This document shows, piece after piece, positions 58,076 to 64,000 of a DNA stretch of 64,000 nt. The stretch comes from JAFGNV01 sp964612485 (GTDB lineage: Bacteria; Chloroflexota; Anaerolineae; 4572-78; J111): positions 1 to 64,000 of the forward strand of contig CAZTFF010000012.1 in assembly GCA_964612485.1 (NCBI GenBank), given 5' to 3'. The notes beneath the pieces were generated by a model, which saw only the letters and a list, made by a program, of their open reading frames with translations, was not told the DNA's origin and did no database searches. Both the position numbers and the translations under genes were made by a program. Numbering within the stretch: position 1 is the first letter of the stretch; each line of letters begins with the position of its first letter.

Positions 58076-58969
58076 CTAAGCCTGGGCCAAAGCCTCGGCA
58101 CCCCCTGCAATGTCTAACATTTCTTTGGTAATCGCGTCTTGTCGTAATTTGTTGTAGGTCAGCGTCAGATCGCTCACCAGTTCGTTGGCGTTGTTGGTGG
58201 CATTACGCATCGCCACCATCCGCGCCGAATGTTCGCTGGCCAGGGCTTCCAAGACAGCCTGGTAAATTTGAACTTCTGTGAAGCGGGGCAGAATTGTATC
58301 AAACAGGGTGTCCCGGTTAGGTTCGTAGAGGTATTCAACCCTGCCCATGGTTTGTTCTTCGGTCATATGCCGGCTCATCACTTTGCCCTCGATGGTGCGC
58401 GGCTGGATCGGCAGCAGAAGACGCATGGTGGGGTCTTGTTGAAGGGTGTTCACAAAGCGGGTATAGGCCAGGTGAACTTCGTCAAAATCCCCCTCTAAAA
58501 ACCCGTCTATGGCCACACGGGCAATGGGCGAAATATCGAACGAAGTGGGCCGGGCCGGTAGATCGCTGAATTCAGCAATAACCGTTCGCCCATAGCGCAC
58601 CATCAGATCGCGCCCTTTTCGGCCTACAGTGATCAACTCGGCGCCTTGCCGATTATTTTCACGCATAAAACGGATGGTATGGCGAATGATGTTGGTGTTA
58701 TACGCGCCCGCCAATCCTTTATCGGCGGTAATCAAAATAATGGCTACCTTGTTAACCGAACCGCGCGGCGTGAGCAGGGGGTGGGTGCTGGGAACCTGAG
58801 ATAAATACGTTAATACTTCCCAGGCTTTGTTAGCGTAAGGCCGGGAGGCCAGGGCCTGTTCTTGCGCCCGGCGCATCCGGGAAGCCGCCACCATCTGCAT
58901 AGCGCGGGTTACTTGCGCGATGTTTTTTACACTTTTGATTCGTCGTCTGATTTCACGAATAGAAGCCAC
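58076..58969 (-). CDS. atpG: F1Fo ATP synthase gamma subunit
   Basis: This 297-residue central-shaft subunit has coiled-coil ends (MASIREIRRRIKSVKNIAQV and the C-terminal NELVSDLTLTYNKLRQDAIT) and the middle segment ADKGLAGAYNTNI. It rotates inside the alpha-beta ring. It stands nine bases after atpA. Confidence 0.97.
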   Translation of the reverse strand: MASIREIRRRIKSVKNIAQVTRAMQMVAASRMRRAQEQALASRPYANKAWEVLTYLSQVPSTHPLLTPRGSVNKVAIILITADKGLAGAYNTNIIRHTIRFMRENNRQGAELITVGRKGRDLMVRYGRTVIAEFSDLPARPTSFDISPIARVAIDGFLEGDFDEVHLAYTRFVNTLQQDPTMRLLLPIQPRTIEGKVMSRHMTEEQTMGRVEYLYEPNRDTLFDTILPRFTEVQIYQAVLEALASEHSARMVAMRNATNNANELVSDLTLTYNKLRQDAITKEMLDIAGGAEALAQA

Positions 58970-58978
58970 AACGGGTCC

Positions 58979-60502
58979 TTAGTTTTCCGGAATTTCGTAG
59001 CCAACCGTCTGGTTGTACTCGGCCAGGGCCGCTTTGAGCGAATTTTCAATATCTTCGCTCAACACTTTTTGGCCGGCAATGGCCTGCCCAATTTCCGGAT
59101 GGTTGGCCTGCATAAATTGCAGCAGATTATCGACATAATTTTGGATTTCTTCAACCGGTACGCCGCGCGCATACCGATGCGTAAGCGCGTAAATGGCGAT
59201 AACCTGATTTTCCAGGTCAATGGGCTGGTACTGCGGCTGTTTGAGCAGTTCGGTCAGGCGCAGCCCGCGGTCCAACTGTTCCCGGGTAGAGCGGTCGAGG
59301 TCGGAGCCAAATTGGGCAAAGGCGGCCAGCTCGCGGAATTGGGCCAGCTCCAGCCGCATCTGGCCGGCCACCTGGCGGATGGCCTTGGTCTGGGCATCGC
59401 CGCCTACGCGGGATACGGACAGCCCGGCGTTGACCGCGGGCCGCTGGCCCGAATAGAACAGGTCGCTTTCCAGGAAAATCTGCCCGTCGGTGATGGAGAT
59501 GACGTTGGTGGGCACGTAGGCGCTCATATCGCCGGCCAGGGTTTCAATAATGGGCAGCGCGGTGAGCGATCCCCCGCCGTTGGCCTCCGATAATTTGGCG
59601 GCGCGTTCCAGCAGGCGAGAGTGCAGGTAGAACAGGTCGCCGGGGTAGGCTTCGCGTCCGGGCGGGCGGCGCAGCAGCAGTGAAATTTGGCGGTAGGCCC
59701 AGGCGTGCTTGCTCAGGTCGTCGTACACTACCAGCGCTTCTTTACCCTGATCCATAAAATATTCGCCAATGGCGCAGCCGCTGTAGGGAGCCAGGTATTG
59801 CATCGGCGCGGGATCAGACGCGCCGGCCACCACTACAATGGTGTGTTCCATCGCGCCGTGCTGTTCCAATGTGCCCACTACCTGGGCAACCTGTCCCTGC
59901 CGCTGGCCAATCGCCACGTAAATGCAGACCAGGTCTTTGCCCTTTTGGTTGATAATAGTGTCGATGGCGATGGCGGTTTTGCCGGTCTGGCGGTCGCCAA
60001 TGATCAACTCACGCTGGCCGCGGCCAATCGGGATCATCGAGTCGATGGCCAGGATGCCGGTTTGCACCGGGTCGCTGACGTTGGCCCGTTCAATCACGCC
60101 CGGCGCAATTTTTTCTACCGGGTAGAAGGCATCGTTTTGAATAGCGCCCCTGCCGTCGATGGGTTCGCCCAGGGCATTGACCACCCGGCCAATGATGGCG
60201 TCTCCCACCGGCACCGAGGCAATGCGCCCCGTGCTTTTGACCGTATCGCCTTCTTCAATGTGTTCGTAATTCCCCATAATGACCGCGCCTACCTGATCGG
60301 TTTCCAGGTTCAGCGCCAGGCCCATGGTGCTGCCGGGGAATTCCAGCAGTTCGGTGTACATCACATTGGACAGGCCGCTCACGCGGGCAATACCGTCGCC
60401 TACGCTCAGCACTGTGCCCACATCGGTTGATTCTACGGGGGCTTCAAACGCTTCAATTTGTTGACGTATTTGGGCCGTAATATCGTCTAACTTTAAAACC
60501 AT
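58979..60502 (-). CDS. atpA: F1Fo ATP synthase alpha subunit
   Basis: This 507-residue regulatory alpha subunit has the P-loop GDRQTGKT, PGREAYPGDLFYLHSRLLER and the DLDRSTREQL region. TGGAGATAAG just before ATG 60502 decides the start; the frame continues upstream to 60526 without a better signal. A gap of 175 bases separates it from atpH, longer than any other gap in the operon. Confidence 0.97.
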   Translation of the reverse strand: MVLKLDDITAQIRQQIEAFEAPVESTDVGTVLSVGDGIARVSGLSNVMYTELLEFPGSTMGLALNLETDQVGAVIMGNYEHIEEGDTVKSTGRIASVPVGDAIIGRVVNALGEPIDGRGAIQNDAFYPVEKIAPGVIERANVSDPVQTGILAIDSMIPIGRGQRELIIGDRQTGKTAIAIDTIINQKGKDLVCIYVAIGQRQGQVAQVVGTLEQHGAMEHTIVVVAGASDPAPMQYLAPYSGCAIGEYFMDQGKEALVVYDDLSKHAWAYRQISLLLRRPPGREAYPGDLFYLHSRLLERAAKLSEANGGGSLTALPIIETLAGDMSAYVPTNVISITDGQIFLESDLFYSGQRPAVNAGLSVSRVGGDAQTKAIRQVAGQMRLELAQFRELAAFAQFGSDLDRSTREQLDRGLRLTELLKQPQYQPIDLENQVIAIYALTHRYARGVPVEEIQNYVDNLLQFMQANHPEIGQAIAGQKVLSEDIENSLKAALAEYNQTVGYEIPEN

Positions 60503-60677
60503 CTTATCTCCATAATCCGTTTGCAAGGTAATTGTGCAAAGTCTTTGAAAATCAAAAATTTATTGGTTATTGGAGATTGGAGATTTCAAACTCCCAATTT
60601 TTAATAATCCACCAATCTCTATTACCAATCATTGGTCGAGAATGCGGTAATTGATTCGTAATTCTTAAGCGGATCGC
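60503..60677. other. 175-base gap inside the ATP synthase operon
   Basis: This interval between atpH and atpA holds AT-rich imperfect repeats (ATTGGTTATTGGAGATTGGAG and facing ACCAATCTCTATTACCAATC) that can pair as a hairpin. No promoter or gene is certain. Confidence 0.45.
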
Positions 60678-61205
60678 CTAATTCTTAACGCCTACAGCGT
60701 TCCCCAAAGCCTCAAGCCGGGTTGCTACGCTGCCGTCCATTACTTTGTCACCAACCTGAACAATGACCCCGCCGATAATGGAAGGATTGATGTTGAAGAC
60801 AAATTCCAGGTTGTCGCCATGTCTTTGGCGTAAGGTTTGGCGGAAATTTTCTTTTTCCGCTTCAGACAGTTCAATGGCAGTGGTTACCCAGGCGGTTTGC
60901 ACTTGCGGCCCGCCGCTTGAAATGCGTTCCAACTCGGCCAGAACATCGCCCAGCATGCCGATGTCGCCGTTTTCCAGCAGGGTGTAGAAAAAATTGCGGA
61001 CAATTGGCTCGCTGTCAGCCGGAAGAAGACCATCCAATTCCTGTTTCCGCTCGCCAAAGGCGCGGTCAGCATCGGCCACACGCTCGGCCAGTGGCGGATT
61101 ATCGGCCAGCCGGTCGGCTACGGTTTTGAGCGAGATGAGCCACTTTTCCAGCGCCAGACTGAATACGGCCATCGCATATTTCCGCGAGAGCGTTTGCGCT
61201 TTCAC
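60678..61205 (-). CDS. atpH: F1Fo ATP synthase delta subunit
   Basis: This 175-residue stalk subunit has an N-terminal helical bundle and the C-terminal family motif NPSIIGGVIVQVGDKVMDGSV. Start is GTG at 61205, sharing its first base with the last base of the atpF TAG (TAGTG). This tight overlap indicates translational coupling of b and delta. Confidence 0.93.
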   Translation of the reverse strand: MKAQTLSRKYAMAVFSLALEKWLISLKTVADRLADNPPLAERVADADRAFGERKQELDGLLPADSEPIVRNFFYTLLENGDIGMLGDVLAELERISSGGPQVQTAWVTTAIELSEAEKENFRQTLRQRHGDNLEFVFNINPSIIGGVIVQVGDKVMDGSVATRLEALGNAVGVKN

Positions 61206-61696
61206 TAGGCCTCTCCTAAATCAGCTAAGAATTGGTCAACCAGTTTGCGCTGGGTTTGTTCATCGATGCCTTCGCCCACAATTTTGCGCGTCATTTGCAG
61301 CGAGAGCGCGGCGGCTTGCTTTTGCAGGTCAACCGCAATTTGTTCTTTTTCCTGCTCGGCTTCTTTGCGGGCCAGGGCTTTAATGGCCTCGGCTTCTTGC
61401 CGGGCCTGATCCAGAATATCCTGGCGCATTTTTTCGGTGGTTTCGGCTGTTTTTCGGGCCTCTTCCTGGGATGATTTGCGCGCTTCGGCCAGTTCTTTTT
61501 CAAACTCGGCGCGCTGCTGGGCGGCTTCCTGGGCCGCTTTATCGGCGGCGGCCAGATTTTCGGCAATGCGCTGCCTGCGTTGCTCCAGCATGTTTTTTAC
61601 CGGATTGTACAAAAAGAGCCGGAGCAAAACAACCAGGAGGGTGAAGTTGATAATATAAGCAACAATCCCGGATAGGGAAATTCCTAATGCTTCCAA
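61205..61696 (-). CDS. atpF: F1Fo ATP synthase b subunit
   Basis: This 163-residue subunit has one N-terminal membrane helix (SGIVAYIINFTLLVVLLRLFL) and a long charged helix rich in Ala, Glu and Lys, the peripheral stalk. There is a single b gene, with no second b' gene, so a homodimer is expected. Confidence 0.94.
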   Translation of the reverse strand: MEALGISLSGIVAYIINFTLLVVLLRLFLYNPVKNMLEQRRQRIAENLAAADKAAQEAAQQRAEFEKELAEARKSSQEEARKTAETTEKMRQDILDQARQEAEAIKALARKEAEQEKEQIAVDLQKQAAALSLQMTRKIVGEGIDEQTQRKLVDQFLADLGEA

Positions 61697-61747
61697 ATTG
61701 TGCCTCCCTTCTTATCTTATGATAGTTGTGGTATGGGTCAACACGGT

Positions 61748-62005
61748 CTAAACCACAAAGAGTAAGATGAAGGAAATAACCAGCGCATAGATGGCAATGG
61801 CTTCAGCAAAGGCGATGCCAATGAACATGACCGTTTGGATTTGGCCTTGCGCTTCCGGGTTGCGGCCAATGGCTTGCAGGGCGCCCATGCCAACCAATCC
61901 AACCCCAATACCGGGGCCAATAGCGCCTATGCCAATAGCCAACCCTGCTCCTAAAAATTTGACAGCTTGCGCTAACAGCATGAAACTTTCACTAGTCAAT
62001 TCCAT
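61748..62005 (-). CDS. atpE: F1Fo ATP synthase c subunit (proton type)
   Basis: This 85-residue hairpin protein has two helices joined by GRNPEAQGQ. The ion-binding Glu is in FAEAIAIYALVIS. The sodium-type Gln in helix 1 is missing: the corresponding stretch is GIGPGIGVG. Proton coupling is therefore predicted from known c-ring signatures. Confidence 0.96.
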   Translation of the reverse strand: MELTSESFMLLAQAVKFLGAGLAIGIGAIGPGIGVGLVGMGALQAIGRNPEAQGQIQTVMFIGIAFAEAIAIYALVISFILLFVV

Positions 62006-62068
62006 AAGTAACTTTATCTCCTTAACTTGGTAGAAATATAGGTGTTATCATGTTAATGTTTTGAATGG

Positions 62069-63064
62069 TTAGTGCTGCTGGTGTTGGGTGGCCAGAGAAA
62101 AGAAAACCAGCGATAGAATGAAGAATACAAACGCCTGGATAAGCCCAACAAAAATTTCAAAACCAAAGAAAACAACCACTAATAAGAAAGAGACCAGGCC
62201 CGAAATGACGATCAGAACAACTTCCCCGGCAAAAATGTTGCCAAATAACCGGAAGGAGAACGAGATGATCTTGGCAAACTCGCTGATCAACTCGATCAGA
62301 CCGATAACAAAATCGATCAAGCCCATTAGAAGGCCTTTTTCTTTAAAACCTTTAAACCGGATAAAATTGCCCATATAATTGAAAAAGCCGTGCTCACGGA
62401 ACCCAAAGTACCAGACCAGGGCCATCGTTATCAGCGCCAGCGCAAAGGTCAGATTTAAATCAGAACTGGGCGCGCGCAGCAGCGGCACAATCAGCACCTG
62501 CTGGCCGCTCTCCTCTTCAGCATGGGTGTCGGCTTCTTCGGCGGCGTGGGCTTCGCCTTCACTCTGAGAACTCTCACTCTCTTCTTCGTGATGCAAGGTA
62601 TTGGCGCTGCCCGTAATGAAGGTGACGTTTTCAACCGGGATACCGCCGTGATCGGTAGGGTGAATTATGCCAAAACTGCCCAACAGCGGCGTGAACAGGC
62701 TGAACCAGTTGGCAAAAAGCAGGTAGATAAAAATTGTCACCAGAATAGGGAAAAAGGAAGCGTGCCATTTTTTTGGCGCCAGCGAGGAGATGAGTCCATC
62801 CAGCCCCTCGATCATAAATTCAATGATATTTTGCAGGCCGCCGGGTTGTTCTTTGAGGCCCCGGCCCACAAAAAAAGCCACCACCACCAGCAGGATGGAT
62901 AGCAAAATCGAAGTAAAAAACGCGTTGGTTACAACATAAGAGCCAATAGAAAAAATAGGTTCGGCAGCCACTTCGATGGCAGCCATATCAACCGGGAAGA
63001 AAATATTTCCCAGAACGATCACCATGATCGTTATTATCAACCCAAGAATGATTTTTTTGACCAT
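62069..63064 (-). CDS. atpB: F1Fo ATP synthase a subunit with acidic insertion
   Basis: This 331-residue membrane subunit has the essential Arg helix (SFRLFGNIFAGEVVLIV). ATG 63064 is preferred over a GTG at 63076. Between the second and third core helices there is an unusual charged segment of about 35 residues, HHEEESESSQSEGEAHAAEE and on, rich in Glu and His. This is probably an extra loop on the outer side. The rest fits the family. Confidence 0.93.
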   Translation of the reverse strand: MVKKIILGLIITIMVIVLGNIFFPVDMAAIEVAAEPIFSIGSYVVTNAFFTSILLSILLVVVAFFVGRGLKEQPGGLQNIIEFMIEGLDGLISSLAPKKWHASFFPILVTIFIYLLFANWFSLFTPLLGSFGIIHPTDHGGIPVENVTFITGSANTLHHEEESESSQSEGEAHAAEEADTHAEEESGQQVLIVPLLRAPSSDLNLTFALALITMALVWYFGFREHGFFNYMGNFIRFKGFKEKGLLMGLIDFVIGLIELISEFAKIISFSFRLFGNIFAGEVVLIVISGLVSFLLVVVFFGFEIFVGLIQAFVFFILSLVFFSLATQHQQH

Positions 63065-63107
63065 ACCTTGTGCCACCTTTATCGGTTGTAAATTCGGGGC
63101 TTATGGA

Positions 63108-63317
63108 TTATTTTGATTGGGTTACCGTGCGGTAAATTACAACCATGGCAAAAACTATTCCCAATACCACCAGAATAATCATCAGCCATGGCGCTGTGCC
63201 CAATCTTTTATCCAACCACGCTCCCGCGGCCAGTCCCCCGAAGATTGAACACAACCAGATGCTACTAATCTGCAAAAACAAGTAGTAGCCCTTAAGGGGG
63301 CCTAGAAATTTTTTCAT
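63108..63317 (-). CDS. AtpZ/AtpI-like small membrane protein
   Basis: This 69-residue protein has two membrane helices (YYLFLQISSIWLCSIFGGLA and WLMIILVVLGIVFAMVVIYR) separated by the GAWLDKRLGTAP loop, which matches the ATPase_gene1 (AtpZ) family. Such proteins help assemble the c-ring or carry Mg/Ca. As the first gene of the atp operon it supports the family call. The ribosome-binding site is weak. Confidence 0.85.
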   Translation of the reverse strand: MKKFLGPLKGYYLFLQISSIWLCSIFGGLAAGAWLDKRLGTAPWLMIILVVLGIVFAMVVIYRTVTQSK

Positions 63318-63345
63318 TTTTTGATGTCCCAGGCAACAAGATGCG

Positions 63346-63374
63346 ATTATACCACGCCAATAACGTTTCTCCAA
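63346..63374 (-). promoter_or_regulatory. Promoter of the ATP synthase operon
   Basis: On the minus strand TTGGAG and a perfect TATAAT are 17 bases apart, about 29 bases before the start codon of the first operon gene. Confidence 0.65.
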
Positions 63375-63517
63375 ATAATCTGGAAAAATTCTCTTCAAAG
63401 ATCAATAATTTCCCGGAATAGGACAAAATTCCACCTGTTTTTTGGGCCAAACAACGCCTTATTTACTTAAAATTTACAGCGTATTAGAAGCATCCATTTT
63501 ATAATAAAAGTGTAAAG

Positions 63518-63571
63518 TTGACATGATTTCTTAAAAAGGTTACAGTTTTGATAAGTATGTGCTAAAACTGT
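63518..63571 (+). promoter_or_regulatory. Promoter with overlapping inverted repeat
   Basis: TTGACA and TACAGT are 17 bases apart. An inverted pair, ACAGTTTT (63542-63549) and AAAACTGT (63564-63571), overlaps the -10 box and runs into the leader. This arrangement suits a repressor site before the receiver gene. Confidence 0.6.
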
Positions 63572-63583
63572 TAAGATAAAACA

Positions 63584-64000
63584 ATGAAACGCATTCTCAT
63601 TGCTTGCGACCCATCTCGTATGGATGCGCCGCTGCGGCGAAGCCTGGCGCATTTGATAAAATCTTGCGAAATCAGCATTGTTCATAACGGGTACGCCGCT
63701 TTTGACGAAATAGGGGCCAAACCCTTTGATCTGATTGTGGTTGATTTCCAACTGTCCGGCATCGACAGCCTGGAACTCATCGAGAGTCTCCAATACATTG
63801 ATCCCGGCGTTCCGGTGATTCTCATGCTTCAGCGAGATCATAAATCAATCAAAATGGCGCCGGGAATCAGAGCGCAGACCATTGTAAGCCCCTTCAAACC
63901 GTTGAAATTTCTCCGCCTGGTTGATAAACTGCTGCATCAACAATTGAACCGGTACCGTTATCTGGCCCAAACTTTGCATTCTACCTTGCAAACCTTGTGC
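63584..64000 (+). CDS. Receiver-domain protein, cut by window edge
   Basis: The frame runs from ATG 63584 to the end of the window (139 codons) without a stop. The N-terminal part is a receiver domain: ILIACDPSR (one acidic residue in place of two), LIVVDFQLSGIDSLEL with the phospho-Asp, VILMLQRD, and the switch Lys near SPFKPLKF. A helical linker begins at the edge (HQQLNRYRYLAQTLHSTLQ). The output domain is not visible. Confidence 0.82.
   Translation, partial: MKRILIACDPSRMDAPLRRSLAHLIKSCEISIVHNGYAAFDEIGAKPFDLIVVDFQLSGIDSLELIESLQYIDPGVPVILMLQRDHKSIKMAPGIRAQTIVSPFKPLKFLRLVDKLLHQQLNRYRYLAQTLHSTLQTLC

Overview
The window looks like a chromosomal contig from an uncultured member of the Chloroflexota, probably Anaerolineae-like. 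This is inferred from gene style rather than a marker gene. The signs are Thr/Pro-rich linkers in surface proteins, a five-fold DUF5671 membrane protein, a cohesin/dockerin protein, a BMP-type nucleoside ABC transporter, and a single-operon F1Fo ATP synthase. There is no rRNA or tRNA gene. A run of 100 Ns (16280-16379) in a repetitive Glu-Pro-Thr tract shows that this is a scaffold from a draft or metagenome assembly.

Layout. 1-5.7 kb: a Wzz-like protein, a HEPN/MNT pair behind a DegT aminotransferase, a relic-rich repeat zone, and a lytic transglycosylase. 5.7-13.3 kb: a purine-nucleoside uptake and salvage block (BMP lipoprotein, double ATPase, two permeases, adenine deaminase). 13.4-20.1 kb: two large secreted proteins, one with cohesin and dockerin modules, and an FHA protein. 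The FHA/cohesin interval holds a promoter, two tetO-like palindromes and a strong hairpin. 20.3-21.9 kb: a translationally coupled redox operon (DsbA-like, VKOR, small DUF1540-like acidic protein). In the DsbA-like gene a TGA replaces the first Cys of the CPHC motif. 21.9-25.5 kb: an amidohydrolase fused to a CYTH domain, then a tyrosine phenol-lyase-like enzyme. 25.6-35.3 kb: housekeeping and envelope genes (HEAT protein, RlmI-like methyltransferase, receiver protein, DUF1269, anSME-like radical SAM, AI-2E permease, pentapeptide protein, PGRP amidase, L,D-transpeptidase). 35.4-39.4 kb: RNA metabolism (archease, RtcB, DEAD-box helicase, cold-shock protein). 39.5-43.9 kb: D-lyxose isomerase, a surface protein, a GNAT enzyme, tmRNA, and a catalytically degenerate tyrosine recombinase. 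43.9-52.5 kb: DUF5671 protein, CorC/HlyC pair, CDF transporter, SsnA-like aminohydrolase, glycosyltransferase. 52.5-56 kb: a TolB-like lipoprotein, a permease relic, Rex and MreB. 56.2-63.4 kb: the complete atpZ-B-E-F-H-A-G-D-C operon. A receiver gene runs off the right edge.

Non-coding structure is rich. At least two families of short elements with inverted ends (about 100 bp) are scattered between genes. A third GC-rich block is present twice. Several promoters match the sigma-70 consensus with 16-17 bp spacers, and many intrinsic terminators can be drawn.

The best candidate for something undescribed is the 20.3-21.9 kb redox operon with a possible selenocysteine (U-P-H-C) DsbA-like protein coupled to VKOR. 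Next are the MTA/SAH-deaminase-CYTH fusion and the tetO-like regulatory cassette at 18.9-19.2 kb. All calls rest on reading the sequence; no database search was run.
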